A program made the translations under genes and the position numbers. Positions 1-6,515 of a DNA stretch of 12,443 nt are shown here, piece after piece. The notes under the pieces are model-generated. The model made no database searches and had not been told where the DNA came from. It saw only the letters and a program-made list of their open reading frames with translations. The stretch is from NCBI GenBank assembly GCA_005884985.1, contig VAYK01000126.1:2068-14510 (forward strand). Reading direction: 5' to 3'. The stretch is from Actinomycetota bacterium. GTDB lineage: Bacteria > Actinomycetota > Thermoleophilia > Solirubrobacterales > 70-9. The first letter of the stretch is position 1; each line of letters opens with the position of its first letter.

Positions 1-23
1 ACTGGCCGCCAGCAAGAGATGGG

Positions 24-848
24 ATGCAGATGACCGAAGCGACGCCGGATCTCAAGGCCGTCACTCAGGTTCAGCAGAAGGTCTGGTCGGAGGGGGACTT
101 CGCGAAGATCGGCAATCGCGCCCAGATCGTCGGCGAGCACCTGTGTGAGACGGTCGATCTGCTGTCGGTGGAGCGGGTTCTGGATGTCGCCTGCGGCAGC
201 GGCAATACGGCGCTCGCCGCAGCGCGACGCTTCGCCGAGGCGGTGGGGGTGGATTACGTCCCCGAGCTTCTCGCCCATGGGCGCGAGCGCGCCGCCGCCG
301 AGGGGCTCGAGGTCGAGTTCGTCGAGGGCGACGCGCAGGCGCTGCCGTTCGAGGACGCCTCGTTCGACGTCGTGCTCTCGACCTTCGGCGCCATGTTCGC
401 GCCGGACCAGGAGCAGACAGCGGCGGAGCTGCTCCGGGTCTGCCGGCCCGGGGGACGGATCGGAATGGCGAACTGGACGCCGGAGGGGCTCATCGGCGGC
501 GGCCTGTTCGCGACCATGGCAAAGCACGCGCCGCCGCCGCCGGGGATCAACCCGCCCTCGCTGTGGGGCACCGAGGAACGCCTCCGGGAGCTGTTCGGGG
601 ACGGGATCTCCGAGCTCAGGATCGAGCCACAGGTTGTCAACTTCCGCTCCCGCTCGCCGGAGCACTGGCTCGAGTACTTCCGCACCTACTTCGGCCCGAT
701 GAGGATGGCCTTCGCGCGAGTCGGCGACGATGGCGCCCCGGCGCTCGAGAACGACCTCCTCGAGGTCATGCGCACCCACAACCGCGCTGGCGACAAGGCA
801 CTCGTCGCCCCCGCCGAATACGTCGAGGTGGTCGCCACCCGGGCCTGA
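24..848 (+). CDS. Class I SAM-dependent methyltransferase (UbiE/Methyltransf_11-like)
   Basis: The 274-residue product looks like a soluble Rossmann-fold methyltransferase that transfers a methyl group from S-adenosylmethionine; its acceptor cannot be read from sequence. Motif I is VLDVACGSGN at residues 52-61. The acidic residue that normally binds the SAM ribose is D77 in VGVDYV. Motif II/III is EGDAQALPF at 101-109 followed by SFDVV at 113-117, and a post-motif LLRVCRPGG lies near 138-146. The C-terminal half (WTPEG, then SPEHWLEYFRTYFGP) resembles small-molecule methyltransferases related to UbiE/COQ5. Starts at ATG 24 or ATG 30 are both possible. The frame is open to the left edge with only a weak AAGAG (14-18) upstream, so a start outside the window cannot be excluded. 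An 81-base gap separates it from dnaX, so it need not be co-transcribed. Family call firm, substrate unknown. Confidence 0.85.
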   Translation: MQMTEATPDLKAVTQVQQKVWSEGDFAKIGNRAQIVGEHLCETVDLLSVERVLDVACGSGNTALAAARRFAEAVGVDYVPELLAHGRERAAAEGLEVEFVEGDAQALPFEDASFDVVLSTFGAMFAPDQEQTAAELLRVCRPGGRIGMANWTPEGLIGGGLFATMAKHAPPPPGINPPSLWGTEERLRELFGDGISELRIEPQVVNFRSRSPEHWLEYFRTYFGPMRMAFARVGDDGAPALENDLLEVMRTHNRAGDKALVAPAEYVEVVATRA

Positions 849-914
849 GAGCGCCAGGTGCGAGCGTTCCACGCAGCGAGCGCGAACGCCGTCCGGCGCG
901 GCCTGGGCCGTAGC

Positions 915-920
915 TAGACT
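915..920 (+). promoter_or_regulatory. Candidate -10 box (TAGACT) for leaderless dnaX mRNA
   Basis: TAGACT fits the TANNNT consensus and lies 9 bases before the GTG at 930, so transcription would begin at or next to the start codon. No Shine-Dalgarno sequence precedes the GTG and no convincing -35 box is visible. The rest of the 849-929 gap holds only short GC-rich inverted repeats with no T-tract, so no terminator is called there. Confidence 0.4.
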
Positions 921-929
921 GGCTCGTTC

Positions 930-2437
930 GTGAGCCAGACCTCCCTCTATCGTCGCCACCGCCCGCAGACCTTCGACCAGGTGGTCGGCCAGGAGCACGT
1001 CGTCCGCAGGGTGCACCATGCCTACCTGTTCGTCGGCTCGCGGGGAACGGGCAAGACGTCCGTGGCGAAGATCCTCGCTCGCTCCCTGAACTGCATCAAC
1101 GGGCCGACCGTGACGCCCTGCGGGGAGTGCGAGTCCTGCCGCACGATCGCCGCCGGCACGTCGCTCGACGTGATCGAGATGGACGCCGCATCGAATCGCT
1201 CGGTGGACGACATTCGCGACCTCCGCGAGCGGGTCGGCTACGTGCCGGCGGCGGGGCGCTGGAAGGTCTACATCCTCGACGAGGCGCACATGCTCACCAG
1301 GGAGGCTTGGAACGCGTTCCTGAAGACGCTCGAGGAGCCGCCGCCCAACACGGTCTTCGTGCTCTGTACGACCGAGCCGCACAAGGTGATGCCGACGATC
1401 GTCGACCGCTGTCAGCGCTTCGACTACCAGCGCCCCTCGCTGGAGCAGATCGCCGAGGTGGTGCGCCGGGTGGCCGCGGCGGAGTCGATCGCAATCGAGG
1501 ACGGCGCCGTTGCGGCGATCGCGCGCGCCGCGACCGGAAGCTTTCGCGACGCCCTGGCACGCTCGACCAGTTGGTCGCCGCAGCCGACGCGATCGCCACC
1601 GAGGACGGCAAGGCCGCCATTGAGGCGAGCGAGCGACTGGCGCGCTCGGGGCGCGACGTGGCGCAGTTCGGGCGTGACCTGCTGGCCCACCTTCGCCAGT
1701 TGCTGGTGATCCGGACGGTGGGCGAGGTGCCCACCACGTTCAGTGTCACCGCCGCCGACACCGAGCGCCTCCGCGCCCAGGCCGAGGCCTTCTCGGACCT
1801 GGCGTTGACGCGGGCGATCGACGCGACTGCCGCCGCCCTGGCGGCGATCAAGGAGGGCGACGAGCCGCGGATGACCCTCGAGCTGGCCATCCTGCGCGCC
1901 GCGCGGCCCCAGATCGACCCGTCGCGGGCCGCCCTGGCGCAGCGGCTCGAGCGTGTGGAGCGGTTGGTCCAGGGGGCTGATGTCCCGGACGCCGCCGAGC
2001 GGCCCAAGGACAACCCCGGGCCGACCGCCGTGGCCACCGAGGGGGTGGACCTCGAGCGGATCAGCGGCCTGTGGCCGGCGGTCTTGGACCAGGTCCGCGA
2101 GTCCGGCTCGGAGCTGCTCTCGACGGTGTTCGCCGCCGCCCGCCCGGTCGCCGTGGACGTCGAGCAGGCGGTGCTCAAGGTGGGCTTTCCCGCCAGCGCC
2201 GCGTTCAACAAGCGAAAGGCCGAGCCGCAGGAGGCGCGCGAGCGCCTGACCGAGGCCGTGAAGACGATCGTCGGCGAGCCACTGCGGCCGGTCTACGTGC
2301 TCTTGGAGGGCGAGGAGGAGGTCGCCGTGGGCGGCGCCGAGCCGCGGCTCAGCGAGGAGGAGCTGATTGAGACGCTGAAGTCCGAGTTCGACGCGGAGGA
2401 GTTCGGGGGCGCCGACGCAAGAGAGGCCGAGGGATGA
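930..2437 (+). CDS. dnaX: DNA polymerase III subunit gamma/tau, with a frameshift at about 1556
   Basis: Clamp-loader ATPase that loads the beta clamp and, in its tau form, links the polymerase cores. Visible in the first frame: RPQTFDQVVGQEHV (11-24), Walker A GSRGTGKTS (36-44), zinc ligands C55, C64, C67 and C70, Walker B VYILDEAH (113-120), CTTEPHK (146-152), DRCQRF (159-164) and sensor 2 GSFRDAL (203-209). The expected continuation GTLDQLV is found only in the -1 frame, from 1556 to the stop at 2437. Restoring one G in the CTGG at 1554-1557 gives a 502-residue protein. Unrepaired, the first frame ends at 1709 after 259 residues, the tail being nonsense. About nine residues normally found between QEHV and HHAYLF are also missing. 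The GTG start at 930 gives the family's usual N-terminus. The stop overlaps ybaB by 4 bases (ATGA). The frameshift is probably a sequencing or assembly error, since dnaX is essential, but a damaged copy is possible. Confidence 0.88.
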
Positions 2438-2784
2438 CCCGGATGCCGAACCCGGGCCGTGGCCCCGGCGGGATGGACCTGAGCGCGATGATGAAGCAGG
2501 TCCAGCAGATGCAGTCGGAGATGATGGAGGCGCAGGAGAAGCTCAAGGACGAGGTCGTCGAGGCAAGCGCCGGCGGGGGCATGGTGAAGGTGAAGATGAG
2601 CGGCGACCTGCGGCTGCTCGAGATCGCGATCGATCCCGAGGCGATCGATCCCGAGGACGCCGAGCTGCTCCAGGACATGGTCCTGGCGGCCGTCAACGAG
2701 GCGATCCGCTCCGCTCAAGAGCTCGCCACGAGCAAGCTCGGCGGGATCGCCGGCGCCGGCGGGCTGGGCCTGCCGGGTCTTTAG
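2434..2784 (+). CDS. ybaB: YbaB/EbfC family nucleoid-associated DNA-binding protein
   Basis: A small protein (116 residues) of the YbaB/EbfC family, which forms tweezer-like dimers and binds DNA. The sequence shows the usual order: a short Gly/Pro-rich leader (5-13), the helix MDLSAMMKQVQQMQSEMMEA (14-33) with a Met/Gln-rich face, GGGMVKVKMSG (47-57), and the conserved DPEAIDPEDAELLQDMV stretch that leads into the C-terminal helix. The ATG at 2434 overlaps the dnaX TGA as ATGA, so translation is probably coupled; GAGAGG and GAGGG just upstream could act as ribosome-binding sequence. ATGs at 2443 and 2473 are less likely starts. Gene order dnaX-ybaB-recR is widely conserved in bacteria and supports the call. 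The gap to recR is 43 bases. Confidence 0.93.
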   Translation: MTRMPNPGRGPGGMDLSAMMKQVQQMQSEMMEAQEKLKDEVVEASAGGGMVKVKMSGDLRLLEIAIDPEAIDPEDAELLQDMVLAAVNEAIRSAQELATSKLGGIAGAGGLGLPGL

Positions 2785-2789
2785 AGCGC

Positions 2790-2802
2790 CGGGGATCCCC
2801 CG
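2790..2802 (+). other. Short perfect inverted repeat between ybaB and recR
   Basis: CGGGG and CCCCG flank ATC directly after the ybaB stop codon. No T-tract follows, so this is not a standard intrinsic terminator. It could fold in the ybaB mRNA or protect its 3' end. It overlaps the expected -35 region of the candidate recR promoter. Confidence 0.3.
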
Positions 2803-2815
2803 CCGCTCCAGCAGC

Positions 2816-2821
2816 TACGTT
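2816..2821 (+). promoter_or_regulatory. Candidate -10 box (TACGTT) for leaderless recR mRNA
   Basis: TACGTT matches TANNNT and is separated by 6 bases from the recR GTG at 2828. There is no Shine-Dalgarno sequence at this start. This suggests recR can be transcribed from its own promoter in addition to read-through from ybaB. No -35 box is recognisable. Confidence 0.4.
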
Positions 2822-2827
2822 CCATCC

Positions 2828-3424
2828 GTGTATCCAGGGCCGATCCAGCGACTGATCACCGAGCTCTCCCGGCTGCCAGGGATCGGGCAGCGGACAGCCC
2901 AGCGGCTCGCCTTCCACATCCTGCGTGCCGACGAGACCGAGGCGCTCGGCCTAGCCGAGGCGAACCGCGAGGTGAAGGAGAAGATCGGGCTGTGCGAGGT
3001 CTGCTTCAACCTCGCCGAAGGACCGCGCTGCCGGATCTGCGAGGACGGAGGCCGCGACCGGTCGCTGATCTGCGTGGTCGAGGAGCCCTCCGACGTGATT
3101 CCGATCGAGCGCACCGGCGAGTACCGAGGCCTTTACCACGTGCTCGGCGGCGCCCTGTCGCCGATCGACGGCGTCGACCCCGAGGACCTGAAAATCGCCG
3201 AGCTGGTGCCGCGCATGGACGCTGGGGACGTGCGTGAGGTGGTACTTGCCACCAACCCGACCACCACCGGCGAGGCGACCGCGCTTCACGTCGCCGAGCT
3301 GTTGCGGGACCGAGTGACGATCACCCGCCTGGCCAGCGGGCTCCCGGTCGGCGCCGACCTCGAGCACGCCGACGAGGTAACCCTCGGTCGGGCGCTCTCG
3401 GGACGTCACACGCTGGCGGGCTAG
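2828..3424 (+). CDS. recR: Recombination mediator protein RecR
   Basis: RecR works with RecO (and RecF) to load RecA on SSB-coated single-stranded DNA at gaps. The 198-residue length is typical. An N-terminal helix-hairpin-helix (LSRLPGIGQRTAQRLAFHIL, 13-32) is followed by a four-cysteine zinc site, C56, C59, C68 and C71. The Toprim domain begins at SLICVVEEPSDV, continues through the conserved GEYRGLYHVLGGALSPIDGV stretch, and has ATNPTTTGEATA. The C-terminal end TRLASGLPVGADLEHAD...LGRALSGR is also conserved. GTG at 2828 gives the standard N-terminus, MYPGPIQRLI. It is the last gene of the dnaX-ybaB-recR set, and its TAG stop shares the CTAG at 3421-3424 with the convergent gene. No intact-domain problem is seen. 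Confidence 0.96.
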   Translation: MYPGPIQRLITELSRLPGIGQRTAQRLAFHILRADETEALGLAEANREVKEKIGLCEVCFNLAEGPRCRICEDGGRDRSLICVVEEPSDVIPIERTGEYRGLYHVLGGALSPIDGVDPEDLKIAELVPRMDAGDVREVVLATNPTTTGEATALHVAELLRDRVTITRLASGLPVGADLEHADEVTLGRALSGRHTLAG

Positions 3425-3654
3425 TACGTCGGGTCGTCCGGCCCGTAGCGGCCGCGCCCCGAATACCGGTACCAGCGTGACCGCTCGCCTGCCCAGATCA
3501 GCTCATAGAGCAGCGAGATCACAAAGCCGACGATCCCGATGATCATCAGGATCAAGCCGACCTCGTCCATATCCACGCCCTTGACGTGGAAGTTGGTCGC
3601 GTAGCGCAGGATCGCACCCACGGCGATCAGGAATAGGGACGTTCCAATCGTCAT
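3421..3654 (-). CDS. Small two-helix membrane protein, DUF6458-like
   Basis: The 77-residue product has two hydrophobic segments, about 3-19 (starting IGTSLFLIAVGAIL) and about 32-50 (starting VGLILMIIGIVGFV). They are joined by a short polar link with the pattern NFHVKGVDMDEVG, and a basic, tyrosine-rich tail follows (RSRWYRYSGRGRYG). This pattern is characteristic of the DUF6458 family of small actinobacterial membrane proteins, whose function is not known to me. ATG at 3654 is the only sensible start, and no strong Shine-Dalgarno sequence precedes it. It lies 62 bases downstream of the MMPL gene on the same strand, so it may be read from the padR promoter or from its own. Its stop codon overlaps that of recR. 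Confidence 0.75.
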   Translation of the reverse strand: MTIGTSLFLIAVGAILRYATNFHVKGVDMDEVGLILMIIGIVGFVISLLYELIWAGERSRWYRYSGRGRYGPDDPTY

Positions 3655-3716
3655 GGTGCGCGGCTACCCGATGCTGCGGCCCGGAATCCCCACACGTCAA
3701 CCAGGTGCCCAGGCGG

Positions 3717-5858
3717 TCAGGCCTTCGTCGCGATTCCGAGGTCGGCATCGCCGTGGCTGAGCCCGATCCGGGCGTGCAGGCGGCGCAGCGGCCGCGGCGC
3801 CCACCAGTTCCACTTGCCGAGCAGCTCCATCAGCGAGGGAACGAGCAGGGCGCGGACGATGCTCGCGTCGATCAGCACGGCGAGCGCCGTGCCCAGCCCG
3901 TTCTCCTTGATGAAGATGATCTCCGAGGTTACGAAGGCCCCGATCGCGACCGCGAACAGGAGCGCCGCCGCGGTGACGATTCGCCCCGTGCGCTCGAGCC
4001 CGATCGCGACCGCCTCGGAGTCGCTCGCGCCGCCATCGCGCGCCTCCTTGATCCGGGACAGCAGGAAGACGCCGTAGTCGGTCGAGAGCCCGAAGGCGAC
4101 CGCGAACAGGAGCAACGGCATGGTCGTCTCGATCGCCCCCTGGCTCGTGTAGCCGAGCAGACCCTGGAGGCGTCCGTCCTGGAAGATCAGGACGAGGATC
4201 CCGAACACGGCGCTCAGCGTGAGCACGTTCATGACCAGCGCCTTGATTGGCAGCACCACCGAGCCGGTCATTACGAAGAGCACCATGAACGTGGTGATGA
4301 CGACGATCGCGAGCGCGATCGGGAGGTGGTCGACGAGGCTTGACTTGGTGTCCATGAAGTGGGCCGTGAAACCGGTCACCTCGACGCTCGCCGACCCGGT
4401 CGGCATGTCGCGCAACGCGGTGGCGACCTCCTGGCCCCGATCGCTGAGCGGGTCGTACTTCGAGATCACGTCGATCTCCGAGACGCCGCCGGCGAGCCGC
4501 TGGGGCGGGTTGACCGCGGCGACCCCGGGGACCCTTCGCGCTTCGGCGCTCAGCTTCTCGAGCTGCGCGCGGTCAGCCCGGGACACGGCCAGCTCGATCG
4601 GCGAATCGCGGTGCGGCGGGAAGTCGGTCTTCAGCGCAGCGTCCACCTGCCGTGCGCTCGCCGACGTCGGCAGCACCGTCGCGTCGACGGAGGTGAACTT
4701 GATCCCCCAGAAGGGAATCCCGAGCGCGATCAGGAAGGTGGCGCTCGCGATGGCGATCGGGCCAGGCCGCCGCATCACGAACCGCGACAGCCTGTACCAG
4801 AAGCCCGACTCGGCCGGCCGCGCCTCGCGCTCGGCGCGCCGCTGCAGGAAGGCCGGCGCCAGCGAGTTCACCCGCGTGCCGAGCAGGGCGAGGATCGCCG
4901 GCAGCACGACCAGCGCCAGCCCGGCCGCGATCAGCGCCACCATGGATCCCCCCAGCCCCATCGAGTAGAGGAAGCGCTGGGGGAAGATCAGCAACGAGGC
5001 GAGCGCCGCCGCGACGGTCAGCGAGGAGAAGACGATCGTTCGCCCCGCGGTCGCCAGCGTACGCCGCATCGCCTCGGGGCCGGGACCGCTGCGGGCAATC
5101 TCCTCCCGGTATCGAGAGACCATGAACAGGCTGTAGTCGATCGCCAGGCCGAGGCCGAGGCCGGTGACGAGGTTGAGGGCGAAGATCGAGACCGAGGTCA
5201 GCTCGCTCGCCACTCTCAGCATCAGGAACGTGCCGACGATTGCCAGGCCGCCGATCAGGGGCGGCAGCAGGGCGGCGACGCCGCTGCGGAAGAAGAGCAG
5301 CGAGAGCCCGAACAGGAACGGGAAGGCGAGCATCTCGGCGCGACGCAGGTCGGACTCGACCTGGTTGTTCACCTGCTCCTGGGCGAGCGCGGGCCCGCCG
5401 AGCGTGACGCCAGAAGCGCCGTCTACGCGGTCGGCGATCCGCTTCGCTGCGTCTTGTCGCGCCTTGTCGTCGGTTGGCTTCAGGGTCACGGCGAGATAGG
5501 TCGAGCGGCCGTCCTTGGAGACGAACGCCTGCGAGCCGGTGTCGTAGTAGTCGTTGACGCGCCCGACCGCGGAGTCCTGCGAGATCCGCGAGGCGAGCGA
5601 CTCGACCCGGTGCTTGGTCTGGGGCGAGGAGACGTCCACTCCCCGCACCAGCGCGATCAGGCCGAGATGCTGGAAGCCGGCGTCATCGAGCCGATTGTCG
5701 GCCTGGACGCTCTCAGTGGCCGGGTCGTCGGCGCCGTAGGGGTCGAGCCGGCTGGCGACGCCCCCGCCGAGCGCCCCGGCGAGGACCGAGGCGAGGACCG
5801 CGGCCACGACCACCGTTCGTGAGCGCCGGGTGGCAAGGTTGGCCAGCGCATTGAGCAT
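3717..5858 (-). CDS. MMPL-family (RND superfamily) membrane transporter
   Basis: Proton-driven inner-membrane exporter of the MmpL type, which in mycobacteria moves lipids and other hydrophobic compounds; the substrate here is unknown. The 713-residue product has the duplicated MMPL layout: one helix (about 14-35), an extracytoplasmic domain, five helices (about 175-345), then the same again from about 375. Both halves hold the Asp-Tyr pair of the proton relay known from MmpL3: D241-Y242 in LAIDYSLFMVSRYREE and D594-Y595 in LSTDYGVFLLSRIKEA. The start at 5858 is preferred over ATG 5933. It begins MLNALANLATRRSR just before helix 1, has GAGGAGG 8 bases upstream, and overlaps the padR stop as TGATG. 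The long reading frames on the opposite strand are GC-driven shadows. PadR is probably its regulator. Confidence 0.92.
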   Translation of the reverse strand: MLNALANLATRRSRTVVVAAVLASVLAGALGGGVASRLDPYGADDPATESVQADNRLDDAGFQHLGLIALVRGVDVSSPQTKHRVESLASRISQDSAVGRVNDYYDTGSQAFVSKDGRSTYLAVTLKPTDDKARQDAAKRIADRVDGASGVTLGGPALAQEQVNNQVESDLRRAEMLAFPFLFGLSLLFFRSGVAALLPPLIGGLAIVGTFLMLRVASELTSVSIFALNLVTGLGLGLAIDYSLFMVSRYREEIARSGPGPEAMRRTLATAGRTIVFSSLTVAAALASLLIFPQRFLYSMGLGGSMVALIAAGLALVVLPAILALLGTRVNSLAPAFLQRRAEREARPAESGFWYRLSRFVMRRPGPIAIASATFLIALGIPFWGIKFTSVDATVLPTSASARQVDAALKTDFPPHRDSPIELAVSRADRAQLEKLSAEARRVPGVAAVNPPQRLAGGVSEIDVISKYDPLSDRGQEVATALRDMPTGSASVEVTGFTAHFMDTKSSLVDHLPIALAIVVITTFMVLFVMTGSVVLPIKALVMNVLTLSAVFGILVLIFQDGRLQGLLGYTSQGAIETTMPLLLFAVAFGLSTDYGVFLLSRIKEARDGGASDSEAVAIGLERTGRIVTAAALLFAVAIGAFVTSEIIFIKENGLGTALAVLIDASIVRALLVPSLMELLGKWNWWAPRPLRRLHARIGLSHGDADLGIATKA

Positions 5859-6400
5859 CAGGCGGTCCTCCTCTGATTCGCGGCCTCGTCCTCCAAGGCC
5901 CGCCTCGTTCGCTCGCACCAGCCGGCGTTCCACTGGTTGAACTCGATCCCGTAGCGCAGGACCAGGTACGCGAAACCCTCCGGCTTCCCCGTCGCCTCGA
6001 TCGCCTTCAGTCGCTGGACGATCTGCTCGTGGGTGCGGCGCTTCGCTTCCAGCGTCGCGGCGGCCGCCTCGGCGCCGGTGGCGTCGGCGAAGAGCAGCTT
6101 CAAGAGCGCCTCGTCGCGGAGCTCGTAGACCTCCGGATCCGTGTCGAGCCAGGCGCGAAGTTGCTTGCGGCCGGCCGGGGTGAGCCTATAGACGTTGCGC
6201 TTGCGGCCGCCCTGCGGGCTCGCCTTGCCCTCGATCAGCCCGGCGGCGGCGAGGTGGCGGAGCTCGGGATAGATCTGGCCATAGCTGGCCGCCCAGAAGA
6301 ACCGGGTCGACTTGTCGACGATCGACTTGACCTCGTAGCCGCTCATCGGCCGCCAGCCGAGCATTCCGAGGATCACGTAGGCGGTGGGCGAGAGCTCCAT
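5858..6400 (-). CDS. PadR-family transcriptional regulator
   Basis: A winged-helix repressor of 180 residues. The N-terminal PadR domain is clear: MELSPTAYVILGMLGWRPMS (1-20), GYEVKSIVD (21-29), then SYGQIYPELRHLAAAGLIEG (39-58) as the recognition helix, and a wing with GGRKRNVYRLTPAGRKQLRA. The rest, helical and rich in Ala/Glu with a late YLVLRYGIEFNQWNAGW stretch, matches the C-terminal dimerisation domain (Vir_act_alpha_C type). ATG at 6400 gives the family's N-terminus; the frame is open to 6466 but that extension looks like non-coding upstream sequence. PadR proteins commonly repress themselves and an adjacent transporter gene and are released by small aromatic or toxic ligands. The TGATG overlap with the MMPL gene fits that role. 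A dyad at 6437-6456 could be its operator. Confidence 0.92.
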   Translation of the reverse strand: MELSPTAYVILGMLGWRPMSGYEVKSIVDKSTRFFWAASYGQIYPELRHLAAAGLIEGKASPQGGRKRNVYRLTPAGRKQLRAWLDTDPEVYELRDEALLKLLFADATGAEAAAATLEAKRRTHEQIVQRLKAIEATGKPEGFAYLVLRYGIEFNQWNAGWCERTRRALEDEAANQRRTA

Positions 6401-6408
6401 GTATCGGG

Positions 6409-6414
6409 AAGATA
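6409..6414 (-). promoter_or_regulatory. Candidate -10 box (TATCTT) for leaderless padR-MMPL mRNA
   Basis: Read on the minus strand, TATCTT lies 8 bases before the padR ATG at 6400 and fits TANNNT. It is part of an AT-rich patch containing the palindrome GATATATC (6411-6418), which stands out against the GC-rich surroundings. No Shine-Dalgarno sequence is present at the padR start, and no clear -35 box. Confidence 0.45.
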
Positions 6415-6436
6415 TATCGCGACTGGGACCGTCCCG

Positions 6437-6456
6437 TGTGTGCGTTGCGTCACACA
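6437..6456. promoter_or_regulatory. Candidate PadR operator: TGTGTG-N8-CACACA
   Basis: A perfect 6-base inverted repeat with an 8-base spacer sits in the divergent padR/ask region, 37-56 bases upstream of the padR ATG. PadR-family operators described in Firmicutes are dyads of similar spacing (ATGT-N8-ACAT type). A second small dyad, GGGAC-C-GTCCC, lies at 6425-6435 beside it. Binding by this PadR is inferred from position and symmetry only. Confidence 0.4.
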
Positions 6457-6498
6457 AGGACGGCACGCGTGAGGGATCTCGCCGCAGCTGATTGTCCT

Positions 6499-6504
6499 TA
6501 TCCT
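6499..6504 (+). promoter_or_regulatory. Possible -10 box (TATCCT) for the ask-asd operon
   Basis: TATCCT lies 11 bases before GTG 6516, slightly further than the similar boxes at other genes here. It would give a very short or absent leader. The TTG at 6492 lies upstream of it, which argues against that codon as the start. Weak evidence. Confidence 0.25.
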
Positions 6505-6515
6505 CGGTCGCCTAC

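Noticed and set aside
849..929. Terminator between the methyltransferase gene and dnaX
   Set aside because: Only short GC-rich inverted repeats such as GCCG-TC-CGGC are present, with no following T-tract.
1551..1562. Programmed E. coli-type dnaX frameshift
   Set aside because: There is no A-rich slippery heptamer, and the shift falls within the ATPase core rather than after domain III, so a normal gamma product would not result. Kept only as an unlikely alternative in the findings.
1294..2211. A 305-residue minus-strand frame opposite dnaX
   Set aside because: No motif, very rich in Arg/Ser/Ala, and opposite conserved dnaX sequence.
3695..3700. TTGACG on the minus strand as a -35 box for the DUF6458-like gene
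   Set aside because: No acceptable -10 box lies about 17 bases downstream of it; a single hexamer is not enough.
4359..5822. A 487-residue open frame on the plus strand
   Set aside because: It is antisense to the MMPL gene, is rich in Arg/Gly/Asp with no recognisable motif, and the minus-strand frame holds clear MMPL signatures. Such shadows are usual in GC-rich DNA.
5859..5933. N-terminal extension of the MMPL protein to ATG 5933
   Set aside because: The extra 25 residues lie inside padR coding sequence and do not resemble the family. The start at 5858 has GAGGAGG and the TGATG overlap.
6401..6466. N-terminal extension of PadR to 6466
   Set aside because: The added 22 residues precede a standard PadR start (MELSPTAYVILG) and would bury the AT-rich promoter-like patch.
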